Source: Jiangella alkaliphila (lineage in GTDB: Bacteria; Actinomycetota; Actinomycetes; Jiangellales; Jiangellaceae). Taken from it: a DNA stretch of 64,000 nt. A program made the translations under genes and the position numbers. This document shows, piece by piece, positions 34,010-42,205 of the stretch (position 1 is the first letter of the stretch; each line of letters begins with the position of its first letter). The stretch spans positions 3,011,278-3,075,277 of the forward strand of contig NZ_LT629791.1 of the NCBI RefSeq assembly GCF_900105925.1, read 5' to 3'. The notes beneath the pieces were generated by a model. That model was not told the DNA's origin, ran no database searches, and saw only the letters and a list, made by a program, of their open reading frames with translations.

Positions 34010-34369
34010 GTGGCTTGGGAGGTCTACCTACTCGACGACGTCGAGCAATGGATGTTCGGACTGGACGAGAGGTCGTTCGACCGCATCTCCAACGCGATCG
34101 AACAGCTGGAAGAAGCCGGCCCGGGACTTGGGCGTCCCACGGTCGACACCATCAAGGGCAGCAGGCACCCGAACCTGAAGGAGCTGCGGGCCGGAACGGT
34201 TCGCATCCTGTTCGCGTTCGACCCGGTCCGCCGGGCGGTGTTACTGGTGGCCGGCGACAAACAGGGACTGTGGTCCCGGTGGTACAAAGCGGCGGTGCCG
34301 CTGGCCGACCGCAGGTTCGACGTCTGGCTGGCGGAGCTGGCCGGGGAAGGAAATGACGATGGCCGATAA
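34010..34369 (+). CDS. higB: HigB/RelE-superfamily toxin (phage-derived Gp49-like)
   Basis: Protein of 119 residues of the HigB/Gp49-like mRNA-interferase type: WEVYLLDDVEQWMFGL at the start, KGSRHPNLKELRAGTVRILFAFDP in the core with the conserved Lys/Arg residues, and LLVAGDKQG followed by WY. It would cut mRNA on the ribosome unless neutralised. GTG start with GGAGG 7 bp upstream. It carries a TTA codon at 34241-34243, rare in this GC-rich genome, so translation could depend on a scarce leucyl tRNA. Toxin before antitoxin is the HigBA order. The two genes overlap. Confidence 0.85.
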   Translation: MAWEVYLLDDVEQWMFGLDERSFDRISNAIEQLEEAGPGLGRPTVDTIKGSRHPNLKELRAGTVRILFAFDPVRRAVLLVAGDKQGLWSRWYKAAVPLADRRFDVWLAELAGEGNDDGR

Positions 34370-34679
34370 GCCGAAATGGGTGCGTTGGGAGGACGTCAAG
34401 GCCAAGCGGCCCACCACGCCGGAAAGGCAGGAGGAGGCCCGCCGGGCCAACGAGGCGGAGGTTGCGGCCTACCGGCTCGCGGAGATCCGCCGCGAGCAGC
34501 AGCGGACCCAGGCGCAGATCGCCCAGATCATGGGGGTCGGTCAGCGGCGGGTGTCCGACATCGAGTCCGCCGAACTGCTCCGCACCGAGGTGTCGACCAT
34601 CGACTCCTACGTCGCGGCGCTGGGCGGACGGCTGCGGCTGGTCGCGGAGTTCGGCGACCAGGTCATCCCGCTGCGCTGA
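34359..34679 (+). CDS. higA: HigA-type antitoxin (XRE helix-turn-helix)
   Basis: Protein of 106 residues with a charged N-terminal region (about 1-40) that may wrap the toxin, and a C-terminal XRE domain: RREQQRTQAQIAQIMGVGQ and RVSDIESAEL form the DNA-binding helices. ATG at 34359 is 7 bp from AAGGA; an ATG at 34353 is too close to it. The start lies inside the toxin gene (11-bp overlap), coupling translation. It should repress the operon at the palindrome near 33975 and block HigB. Confidence 0.85.
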   Translation: MADKPKWVRWEDVKAKRPTTPERQEEARRANEAEVAAYRLAEIRREQQRTQAQIAQIMGVGQRRVSDIESAELLRTEVSTIDSYVAALGGRLRLVAEFGDQVIPLR

Positions 34680-34689
34680 CGCGCGTCGT

Positions 34690-35727
34690 TCAGTCCAGCA
34701 CGGCGGGGTTGACCAGGCCGGGCGGGCGGTCGCCGGCCAGGAAGGCGGCCGCGGCGGCGGCGCCCAGGTCGGCGGCGCGGTGCGCGGTCTGCCGGGTCGC
34801 GCCGGCGAGGTGCGGCGTCATGACGACCCGGTCCGAGCCCAGCAGCGGCCAGTCGGCCGGTGGCGGCTCGGCCGGGAAGACGTCGAAGCCGGCGCCGGCG
34901 AGGTGGCCGCTGGCCAGCGCCGCCGCCAGGGCGTCGTAGTCGACGAGGCCGCCGCGGGCGGAGTTGACCAGGTAGCCGCCCGGCCGCATCGCCGCCAGCG
35001 CGGCCGCGTCGATCATCCCGGCGGTGTCCGGCGTGAGCCGCGCGTGCAGGCTGACGACGTCGCTGCGGGCCAGCAGCTCGTCCAGCTCGACCAGCGCGAC
35101 CCCGTCAGGCAACGACCCGTCCGCCACGAACGGGTCGGCCACCAGCACCTGAGCGTCGAACGCAAGCAGCATCCGGGCCACCCGCCGGCCGATCGCGCCG
35201 TACCCGACCAGCCCCACCGTCGACCCGCCCAGCTCCAGCCCGCACTCGTCGTACGCGTAGAGGTCGCTGCGCCACTCGCCGGCCGCGACGGTGCCGTGGA
35301 TCCGCGGGATCGCCCGCACCGTGCTCAGGATCAGCGTCAACGCGTGCTCGGCCGCCGCGACGGCGTTGCGGCCAGGGGTGTTGCACACCAGCACCCCGCG
35401 CTCGGTGCACGCGTCGACGTTGACGTTCACCGGCCCGCCGCGCGTGCAGACGACCAGCCTCAGCGACGGCGCGGCGGCCAGCACACGCTCGGTGACCGGC
35501 GCCATCTGCGTGACGATCACCTCGGCGTCGCCGACCAGCGCGACCAGCTCGTCCTCGACGTCGGAGGCTTCGTCGACCTCCGCGACCGGGCCGAACGGGA
35601 CGAGCGGCCAGGCCAGCTCGAGCGTCCGGACGTCGAGGGCCGACCCGGCAGGAACGGCGGCGCGCAGCCGGTCGGCCAGCAGGTCATTGCGGACGAAGTG
35701 GTCCCCGGCCAGCAGGATCCGGCTCAT
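34690..35727 (-). CDS. D-isomer-specific 2-hydroxyacid dehydrogenase
   Basis: Protein of 345 residues. The NAD-binding domain has STVGLVGYGAIGRRVARML (GxGxxG) and the catalytic set includes Arg in NSARGGLVD, Glu in FDVFPAEPPP and His in VMTPHLAGAT. It reduces or oxidises 2-keto/2-hydroxy acids in the cytoplasm. The start ATG at 35727 overlaps the kinase stop (ATGA). It is the last gene of the five-gene operon beginning at 40086, so it likely handles an oxidised sugar or polyol acid made in this pathway. Specificity is unknown. Confidence 0.88.
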   Translation of the reverse strand: MSRILLAGDHFVRNDLLADRLRAAVPAGSALDVRTLELAWPLVPFGPVAEVDEASDVEDELVALVGDAEVIVTQMAPVTERVLAAAPSLRLVVCTRGGPVNVNVDACTERGVLVCNTPGRNAVAAAEHALTLILSTVRAIPRIHGTVAAGEWRSDLYAYDECGLELGGSTVGLVGYGAIGRRVARMLLAFDAQVLVADPFVADGSLPDGVALVELDELLARSDVVSLHARLTPDTAGMIDAAALAAMRPGGYLVNSARGGLVDYDALAAALASGHLAGAGFDVFPAEPPPADWPLLGSDRVVMTPHLAGATRQTAHRAADLGAAAAAAFLAGDRPPGLVNPAVLD

Positions 35728-37178
35728 GCGTCCCCTTCCGAGGCGGTTGCCCAGGTCTCGCGCGCCGCCGTGACCCGGGAGAGGTAGGCGGCGAACCCGT
35801 CGTCGTAGTGCGCCCGGTGGGCGGCCGACGGCTCGACGGTGTGTGCGGGGACCGGCCAGCCGGGCGTCTCGCCGCGGGCCTCCAGCGCCGACAGCACCGC
35901 ACCGTACGCACCGGCCTGCGGCACGTCGACGACGTCCAGCGGCCGGCCGAGCACGTCGGCGAAGAGCTGCGTCCACGCCGCGCTCTGGGCGCCGCCGCCG
36001 CAGACGGCGAGTCGCCCGGTCAGCCCGGCCGCGTCAAAGCAGTGCCGTGCCGCGTACGCCAGCCCCTCGCACAGCGCGCGGACCAGGTCGGACCGCGACG
36101 TCGCCAGGTGCAGCCCGTCGAACCGGCCGCGCGCGGACGCCTCGACGAACGGCGCCCGCTCGCCCGACGCCGACCAGTACGGCAGCACCGTCACGCCACG
36201 AGCGCCCGGCGGCGACTGCGCCAGCAGGTCCGCCAGCGCCGACACCGGCGCCCCGACCAGGCGCAGCAGCCAGTCCAGCGACGCCGTGCCGACCATCGCC
36301 GGCATCGCCCGGATCCACCGTTCCGGCTGCCACGTCGCCAGCAGCAGCCCGGCGCGGTGCGGGATCGGCCCCGGATCGGCCGTGACGACCTGACAGGCCA
36401 GCGTCGTCCCGATGATCAGCAGGCCGTCGCCGGGCTCGACGATGCCGGCGCCGCGGGCGGATGCCAGCAGGTCGTACGGCCCCGCGGTCACCGTCGTCCC
36501 GGCCGGCAGCCCGAGCGCGCCCGCCGCCGACGCCGTCAGCCCGGCCGCCGGACCGCCCGGCCCGACGACGGGCGGCAGCAGCTCGCGCCGGTGCGACAGC
36601 CCGGTCAGCCGCAGGATCTCGTCGGACCAGTCGCGCGTCCGCGGGTCGAGGAACGGGTACGACGCGTCGGACACGTCGACGGCGCGGACGCCGGTGAGCT
36701 GCTGGAACACCGTGCCGACGCAATGCGTGGCGGTCGCGGCGCGGTCCAGCACCTCGGGCTCGTCGCGGTCCAGCGCGGCCAGGATCGCGGCCGACGCGCC
36801 GGGGAAGATCATGCCGCCGTTCTGGGCGAGGACGGCGTCCGCGGTGCCGTCGCGGTCCCACCGGCGCACGACGTCGGCGGCGCGGCCGTCCAGCCAGGAC
36901 GCCGCGGGCCGCACCGGAACGCCGTCGGCGTCGGACAACCAGCAGCCGTCGCCCTGGCCGGTCAGCGCGACCAGCGCCGGCGGGCCGGGCAGCTCGGCGG
37001 CGACGGCCCGGACCACGCTGGTCACGGACGCGACGACGGCGCCGGCGTCCTGCTCGACCCGGCCGTCGTCGCCGTGCGCCAGCTCCGTCGGGACGGAGTG
37101 CACGCACAGCTCGGCGCCGTCGTCGCCGTACCCGACGGCCTTGGTCAGCGTGGTGCCGATGTCGACGCCGATGTACAT
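35724..37178 (-). CDS. FGGY family carbohydrate kinase (first copy)
   Basis: Protein of 484 residues with FGGY/actin-like ATPase motifs: MYIGVDIGTTLTKAVGYG (phosphate 1), LVALTGQGDGCWL, YDLLASARGAGI, and CGGGAQSAAWTQLFADVLG (adenosine region). It phosphorylates a polyol or ketose with ATP. ATG at 37178 has AGGAGG 8 bp upstream, 15 bp after the DeoR gene. It differs markedly from the second FGGY kinase at 38587, so the two probably act on different sugars. An erythritol-, xylulose- or glycerol-like substrate is possible. Confidence 0.88.
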   Translation of the reverse strand: MYIGVDIGTTLTKAVGYGDDGAELCVHSVPTELAHGDDGRVEQDAGAVVASVTSVVRAVAAELPGPPALVALTGQGDGCWLSDADGVPVRPAASWLDGRAADVVRRWDRDGTADAVLAQNGGMIFPGASAAILAALDRDEPEVLDRAATATHCVGTVFQQLTGVRAVDVSDASYPFLDPRTRDWSDEILRLTGLSHRRELLPPVVGPGGPAAGLTASAAGALGLPAGTTVTAGPYDLLASARGAGIVEPGDGLLIIGTTLACQVVTADPGPIPHRAGLLLATWQPERWIRAMPAMVGTASLDWLLRLVGAPVSALADLLAQSPPGARGVTVLPYWSASGERAPFVEASARGRFDGLHLATSRSDLVRALCEGLAYAARHCFDAAGLTGRLAVCGGGAQSAAWTQLFADVLGRPLDVVDVPQAGAYGAVLSALEARGETPGWPVPAHTVEPSAAHRAHYDDGFAAYLSRVTAARETWATASEGDA

Positions 37179-37193
37179 GCCGCCTCCTCGCGG

Positions 37194-37979
37194 TCAGGGG
37201 GTGTCGAGCGGTGCGACGTGGACGTTCACCCGGCGCTCGCGCAGCGCCCGGACCACGTCCGGCGGCGTGCCGCCGTCGACCACCACGTCGTCGAAGTCGG
37301 TGAGCGGCGCCAGCTGGTGCAGCGCCGTGCCGCCGAGCTTGCTGTGGTCCATGAGCAGTACCCGGCGGTTGGCAGAACGCATCATCGCCCGCTTGACCAG
37401 CACGATCTCCTGCTCCTGGTGATAGGTCAGCCCGTCGGACGCCGCCGACGTCGACGTCAGCAGCAGGTCGGCGCGCAGCGACTCGACCGCCTCGATGCAC
37501 GGCACGCCCAGGAACGAGTCGTGCGCCGGGTGGTACTCGCCGCCCAGCGCGATCAGCCGGACCCGCTCGACCCGGCTCGTCGCGTTGATGACCGGCAGGA
37601 AGTTGGTGATGACGGTGAGCGGCGCGGCGTCGGTGAGCAGCTCCGCGACCCCGAGCGTCGTCGTCGAGTCGTCCAGCATGACCGCCATGCCGGGCTCGAC
37701 GAGCGTGCGCGCGAACCGGGCGATGGCGGCCTTCTCGACGCGGGCGGTGCGCAGCCGGTAGGCGACGTTGCTCTCGAAGACGCTTGACGGCTGCGCGCTG
37801 ACGCCGCCGTGGAACTTGCGGACGACGCCCTGGCGCTCGAGCTCGTCGAGGTCGCGATGGACGGTCATGAGGCTGACGCCGAACGTCTCGGCCAGCTGGC
37901 TCGCGGTGACCGAGCCCTCGCGGAGCACGTGGTCGGCGATGCGATCCTGCCGCGCGCCGCGGGTCGTCCGGGTGCTCAT
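37194..37979 (-). CDS. DeoR/GlpR family transcriptional regulator (first copy)
   Basis: Protein of 261 residues. The N-terminal DeoR helix-turn-helix (about 10-60) has SVTASQLAETFGVSLMTVHR and DLDELERQGVVRKFHGG. The C-terminal DeoR sensor domain contains VMLDDSTTT, LTVITNFLPV and HDSFLGVPCIEAV, which bind a phosphorylated sugar. The N-terminal half is closely similar to the divergent regulator at 40234 (shared RDLDEL..GVVRKFHGGVSAQPS..VFES), so the two are paralogues. ATG at 37979 overlaps the phosphatase stop. Being inside the operon, it probably feeds back on it. Confidence 0.9.
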   Translation of the reverse strand: MSTRTTRGARQDRIADHVLREGSVTASQLAETFGVSLMTVHRDLDELERQGVVRKFHGGVSAQPSSVFESNVAYRLRTARVEKAAIARFARTLVEPGMAVMLDDSTTTLGVAELLTDAAPLTVITNFLPVINATSRVERVRLIALGGEYHPAHDSFLGVPCIEAVESLRADLLLTSTSAASDGLTYHQEQEIVLVKRAMMRSANRRVLLMDHSKLGGTALHQLAPLTDFDDVVVDGGTPPDVVRALRERRVNVHVAPLDTP

Positions 37980-38590
37980 CGCGGCGCCTGGTTGTAGTGG
38001 ACGAGCATGGCTGCACCCTCGGCGGCGGGGAAGGCCAGGCGGGTCGTGGCGGTCGGGTCGGGGCCGCGCAGCACGGTGCGGTACGAGCGCAGCGGGATGC
38101 CGACGAGCCGGCACACGGCCAGCCGCATCAGCGTGTTGTGGCACACCACGAGCACGTGCTGGTCCGGGTGCCGGGCGGCGATCTCGCGCAACGCCTGCTC
38201 GGCCCGGTCGGCGGCGGCCTCGGGGTGCTCGCCGCCGGGCAGGTGGTGCGCGACGGGGTCGCGCTCGAACGCCGCGGCGATGTCCGGGTCGGTGGCGCGC
38301 AGCTCGGCGAGGGTGCGGCCCTCGGCGTCGCCGAAGTCGAGCTCGCGCAGGCGCGGGTCCACGCGGACGTCCAGCCCCGTGACCTCCGCGACGGCGGCCG
38401 CGGTCTGCCGCGCGCGGAGCAGGTCGGACGCGTACAGGGCGTCCGGCGGGTCGTCCTTCACGTGGGCGGCGAGCGCGCCGGCCTGAGCCCGGCCGACGTC
38501 GTCGATGCCGATGTCGCTGGAGCCGGTGTAGCGGTTGCCCTCGTGCCAGGGCGTCCGGCCGTGCCGGGCCAGCGTGATGATGGTCGTCAT
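37976..38590 (-). CDS. Histidine phosphatase family protein (phosphoglycerate-mutase-like)
   Basis: Protein of 204 residues. The catalytic RHG is in TLARHGRTPWHEG at residues 7-19, with ASDLLRARQTAA, LRELDFGDAEG and VVCHNTLMR giving the rest of the phosphate pocket. These enzymes hydrolyse small phosphate esters or transfer phosphate within a sugar phosphate. The start overlaps the stop of the second kinase by four bases (ATGA) and the gene ends at the DeoR start, so it is the second gene of the operon. It may remove phosphate from a pathway intermediate or from a toxic product. Confidence 0.88.
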   Translation of the reverse strand: MTTIITLARHGRTPWHEGNRYTGSSDIGIDDVGRAQAGALAAHVKDDPPDALYASDLLRARQTAAAVAEVTGLDVRVDPRLRELDFGDAEGRTLAELRATDPDIAAAFERDPVAHHLPGGEHPEAAADRAEQALREIAARHPDQHVLVVCHNTLMRLAVCRLVGIPLRSYRTVLRGPDPTATTRLAFPAAEGAAMLVHYNQAPR

Positions 38591-40086
38591 GAGGCGTTCC
38601 GGCTGCTCAGCGCGTTGGCGGGGTCGAGGTACCCGCGCCGGGTCAGTTCGGCGACCAGCCGGTCGTAGCCGGCGCTGAGCCGTTCGTGCGCGTCGGCGCG
38701 CGGCTCGACGACCGCGCTGCGGCCGACCATCGCGGCGGCGCGCTGCGTGACGGTGGCCGCCGCGCCGGCGCGGTGGCCGGCGGAGGCGAGGACGGCCATG
38801 CCGAACGCCGGCTCGGGGGTGCTGGGGAGGACCAGCGGCCGGCCGAGCACGTCGGCGCGCAGCTGGTTCCAGTACGCGCTGCGGGTGGCGCCGCCGGTGA
38901 TGCTGACCTCGCCGCCGACGTCCGCGCCGAGCTCGGCGAGCCGCTCGAAGCACAGCCGCTCGACGTAGGCCACGCCCTGGACGACGGCGGCGTACCGCTC
39001 CGCCCGCGACGACGTCGTGCCGAGCTCGAACCGGGTCGCGTCGGGCCGGACGAACGGGAACCGCTCGCCGCGCGCCGTCAGGGGGTAGACGACGGCACCG
39101 GCCGGCTCGAACCGCCGGCCGGCCTCGGCGGCGAGCGCGTCGAGGTCGTCGTCGGCGAACTCACCGGCGACGGCGCCCGCCCCGACGTTGGACGCGCCGC
39201 CGGGCAGCCAGCCGCCGTCGGGGTGGCGGTGGCTGTAGACGGCGCCGGCCGGATCGTCGATCAGCGTCGACGAGACGCCCTTGAGCACCAGAGTCGTGCC
39301 GAGGACGGAGTTCCACGAGCCGGGCGTCAGCGCGCCGGCCGCGATCTGCGCCGCGCACCCGTCCGTCATCCCCGCGACGACGGGGGTGCCGGCGGCGATG
39401 CCGGTGTGCTCGGCGGCCGACGGCGTGACGGCGCCCAGCGTGGCGCCCGGCGCGACGACGGCCGGGAGGGTCGCCGGGTCCACGTCGGCGGCCTCGAGGA
39501 GGCGCTCGTCCCAGCGGCGTGCGACCACGTCGTAGCCGGACTTCAGCGCGTGGCTGCTGTCGGTGTCGACGCGGTGCCCGACCAGCGCGGCGGCGATGAC
39601 GTCGGCGCTGTGGGCCACGTACCGGCCGGTCAGGCCGGTGGTCGTGTGGTGCCGGAACAGCCAGTCGATCTTCGGCAGCGCCCACGACAGCTGCACCGCC
39701 GTCTCGCCGAGGCGGTCGTGCAGCCGGGCCAGCTCGTCGACCGCGCGGGCGTCGTCGTACATGAGGGCGGGGGTCAGCGGGGCACCTCGCTCGTCGCCGA
39801 GGAGGACGGTGCCGGACGTGCTGCAGACGGCGACCGCGCCGAGGGGGAGCGTCCGCTGCGACGGCGCGAGCGCGCCGAACGCCTGCCGCGACGCCTGGCC
39901 GACGGCCTCCCACCACTGGTGCGGATCCTGCTCGTGCCGCCGTCCGGCGTCGCTGCGCCGGTGGCTGGTGAGCGGGGCGGACCCGAGCGCCAGCACCCGG
40001 CCGCCGTCGTCGGCGAGCAGGACGCGCACGCTCTGGGTCCCGAGGTCGATGCCCACCCGGATGACGTCCGCCGGCCTCGGCTCCAT
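38587..40086 (-). CDS. FGGY family carbohydrate kinase (second copy, operon leader)
   Basis: Protein of 499 residues with IRVGIDLGTQSVRVLLADDG (phosphate 1), the catalytic-Asp region MYDDARAVDELARLHD, VAGMTDGCAAQIAAGAL and SITGGATRSAYWNQLRADVLG. It is of the xylulokinase-like FGGY type and phosphorylates a sugar or polyol. ATG at 40086 is chosen, with GGGGAGC upstream; the frame is open for another 900 bp only because it lies antisense to the second DeoR gene. It starts the five-gene operon 40086 to 34690 and diverges from that regulator. Confidence 0.88.
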   Translation of the reverse strand: MEPRPADVIRVGIDLGTQSVRVLLADDGGRVLALGSAPLTSHRRSDAGRRHEQDPHQWWEAVGQASRQAFGALAPSQRTLPLGAVAVCSTSGTVLLGDERGAPLTPALMYDDARAVDELARLHDRLGETAVQLSWALPKIDWLFRHHTTTGLTGRYVAHSADVIAAALVGHRVDTDSSHALKSGYDVVARRWDERLLEAADVDPATLPAVVAPGATLGAVTPSAAEHTGIAAGTPVVAGMTDGCAAQIAAGALTPGSWNSVLGTTLVLKGVSSTLIDDPAGAVYSHRHPDGGWLPGGASNVGAGAVAGEFADDDLDALAAEAGRRFEPAGAVVYPLTARGERFPFVRPDATRFELGTTSSRAERYAAVVQGVAYVERLCFERLAELGADVGGEVSITGGATRSAYWNQLRADVLGRPLVLPSTPEPAFGMAVLASAGHRAGAAATVTQRAAAMVGRSAVVEPRADAHERLSAGYDRLVAELTRRGYLDPANALSSRNAS

Positions 40087-40142
40087 CTGCTCCCCGTCGC
40101 CTCGATGTCCGCGTGCGTCAGCCCTGCACGTTTTCGCAGAGA

Positions 40143-40168
40143 TAACACAACAGAACGTTAAACATAAC
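40143..40168. promoter_or_regulatory. Candidate DeoR operator, site A
   Basis: An AT-rich 26-bp site in the 147-bp gap between the operon leader kinase and the second DeoR gene. It contains the blocks TAACAC, AGAACG and TAAC. Site B (41109-41133) has the same blocks in the same order on the opposite strand, with 21 of 25 aligned positions equal and one gap. The gap must hold both divergent promoters, so binding here would control the kinase operon and the regulator. Confidence 0.6.
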
Positions 40169-40233
40169 CCATCGCGCGATGGAACGACGCGGGTGCGTGC
40201 GCCAACGTCCGGCCTCTGCGCCAGACTGTGCGC

Positions 40234-41043
40234 ATGACGCCGTCCGCCCGTCCCGCCGACCCGCCGTCGCGGCGCACGCTCGCCCGCGAGGCCCGGCAGC
40301 AGGCCATCGTCGCGCATGTGGTCGCCCACGGGGTCGCCTCGGTCGCCGAGCTGACCGAGCTGACCGGCGCCAGCGTGATGACGGTCCACCGCGACCTCGA
40401 CGAGCTGGCCCGCCGCGGCGTCGTCCGGAAGTTCCACGGCGGCGTCTCCGCGCAGCCGTCGACGGTGTTCGAGAGCAGCTCCGAGTACCGCATCCGCGTG
40501 CAGGTCAAGGAGAAGGAAGCGCTGGCAGCGGCCGCGCTGGCGATGATCGAGCCGGGCATGTCGATCATGCTCGACACCTCCACGACCAACCTCTTCCTGG
40601 CCCGTCGGCTCGGCGACCTGCGGCTCGGCCCGCTGACGGTCGTGACCAACTACCTGCCGATCATGCAGCTGCTGCGGACGATGCCCGACATCCACCTGAT
40701 CGGCGTCGGCGGCGACTACAACGCCACCCACGACGCGTTCCTCGGCATGAGCGCGATCGAGGCGATCGGCGCGCTCACCACCGACATCGTCTTCCTCAGC
40801 ACGTCGGCCATGACCATGTCGACGACGTATCACCAGGAACCCGAGATCGTCACCGTGAAACGCGCGATGATGGCGGCCGGCCGGCGCCGGGTCCTGTTGA
40901 TGGATCCCACGAAGCTGAACCGCACCGCGTTGCACCGCCTGGCGCCGACGAAGGACTTCACCGCGCTGGTGGTGAACGCCGGGGCGGGCGACCGCACCAT
41001 GGCTGAGCTGCGTGAACACGCGAACGTCGTAGCCGCGGACTGA
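40234..41043 (+). CDS. DeoR/GlpR family transcriptional regulator (second copy)
   Basis: Protein of 269 residues. The helix-turn-helix has GVASVAELTELTGASVMTVHR and DLDELARRGVVRKFHGG. The sensor domain has IMLDTSTTNLF, LTVVTNYLPIMQ and HDAFLGMSAIEAI. It is a paralogue of the regulator at 37194, highly similar across the DNA-binding half and more diverged in the ligand half, so it may recognise related operators but different inducers. ATG at 40234 is chosen over a GTG 6 bp upstream. It lies between the two operons of the locus and diverges from one; sites A and B flank it. Confidence 0.9.
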   Translation: MTPSARPADPPSRRTLAREARQQAIVAHVVAHGVASVAELTELTGASVMTVHRDLDELARRGVVRKFHGGVSAQPSTVFESSSEYRIRVQVKEKEALAAAALAMIEPGMSIMLDTSTTNLFLARRLGDLRLGPLTVVTNYLPIMQLLRTMPDIHLIGVGGDYNATHDAFLGMSAIEAIGALTTDIVFLSTSAMTMSTTYHQEPEIVTVKRAMMAAGRRRVLLMDPTKLNRTALHRLAPTKDFTALVVNAGAGDRTMAELREHANVVAAD

Positions 41044-41108
41044 GTCCGTCGCGGGCCCGTCGCGGACCCGTCGCCGGGTGGCCGCTTGCCGTTCATCTCT
41101 TCGTGGAA

Positions 41109-41133
41109 GTTAAGTCTATCGTTCTTCGTGTTA
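41109..41133. promoter_or_regulatory. Candidate DeoR operator, site B
   Basis: The reverse strand of this 25-bp segment matches site A (blocks TAACAC, AGAACG, TAAC). In addition, GTTAAGTCTRT occurs as a direct repeat at 41109-41119 and 41130-41140, 21 bp apart, about two helical turns. The site lies about 80 bp upstream of the first permease gene, in an AT-rich stretch that probably contains its promoter. Confidence 0.6.
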
Positions 41134-41212
41134 AGTCTGTTACGGTCACTCGCACACCACCGCACACCGCACCACTCTGGCCGATTGCGACCGTCATGTC
41201 GGGAGGGCGTTC

Positions 41213-42205
41213 GTGAGCACCGCCACCACCGCCACCACCGGCGACACGGGCAAAGGCGCCGTCACCGGCGCCGGCCCCGGCGGCACCGCGCCGACGGCCC
41301 GCCGACGGCGACGCGGCCGGCACCACTGGCGCCGTCGCCGCAAGGAGTACCTGCTCTTCCTGCTGATGATCTCGCCGAACCTGCTGATCATCGGCACGTT
41401 CGACTACTGGCCGGTCCTCTACAACGCGTGGCTGAGCCTGACCCGCTGGAACATGATCTCCGGCGTCCCGCGGTACGTGGGACTGGAGAACTACCAGAAC
41501 CTGCTCACCAGTGAGAGCTTCCACGGGATCCTGCTGACCACGCTCACGTTCAGCGCGGCGATCGTGGTGGGCAGCGTGGTGCTGGGCCTCGCGCTGGCGC
41601 TGCTGTTCGACCAGAAGCTGCGCGGCCGGGGGTTCGTCCGGACCGCGGCGTTCGCCCCGCACATCGTCAGCGGCGCCGCCATCGCGACGTTGTGGCTGTT
41701 CATCTTCGACCCGGCGTACGGGCTGACGCGGGTGCTGCTCGACCCGCTCGGGATCGAGTCGCCACGCTGGGTGAACGACGCCGACTGGGCGCTGGTCGCC
41801 CTGGTCATCGCGTACCTGTGGAAGGGCATCGGGTTCGTCGCGGTCGTGTACCTCGCCGGGCTGCAGAACCTGCCCGAGGAGCTCTACGAGGCGGCCCGGC
41901 TCGACGGCGCCGGCACGTGGACGACGTTCCGGCGCATCACGCTGCCGCTGTTGTCGCCGGTGACGTTCTTCGTGCTGGTCACGTCGATCATCGGCACCTT
42001 CCAGGCGTACGACATGATCGCCGTCCTCACCGGGGGCGGGCCGGGCGACGCCACGACGACGTTGTCCTGGTACGTCTACCAGCAGGGCTTCCGCGCCTCC
42101 GACGCCGGCACCGCCGCCGCGGCCGCCATGGTGCTGTTCGTCATCCTCCTCGTCGTCACGGGCCTGCAGACCAGGTTCGTCCAGCGCAAGGTGCACTACA
42201 CATGA
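41213..42205 (+). CDS. Carbohydrate ABC transporter permease (UgpA/MalF type)
   Basis: Protein of 330 residues. An unusual Thr/Gly-rich, then Arg-rich cytoplasmic N terminus (about 45 residues) precedes six transmembrane helices beginning YLLFLLMISPNLLIIGTF. The EAA loop EELYEAARLDGAGTWTTFRR contacts the ATPase. GTG at 41213 has GGGAGGG 6 bp upstream. It is the first gene of the transporter operon and overlaps the second permease by four bases. As is common in actinomycete sugar importers, no ATP-binding gene is in the locus, so a shared MsiK-type ATPase probably serves it. UgpA-like substrate inferred from the GDPD neighbour. Confidence 0.88.
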   Translation: MSTATTATTGDTGKGAVTGAGPGGTAPTARRRRRGRHHWRRRRKEYLLFLLMISPNLLIIGTFDYWPVLYNAWLSLTRWNMISGVPRYVGLENYQNLLTSESFHGILLTTLTFSAAIVVGSVVLGLALALLFDQKLRGRGFVRTAAFAPHIVSGAAIATLWLFIFDPAYGLTRVLLDPLGIESPRWVNDADWALVALVIAYLWKGIGFVAVVYLAGLQNLPEELYEAARLDGAGTWTTFRRITLPLLSPVTFFVLVTSIIGTFQAYDMIAVLTGGGPGDATTTLSWYVYQQGFRASDAGTAAAAAMVLFVILLVVTGLQTRFVQRKVHYT

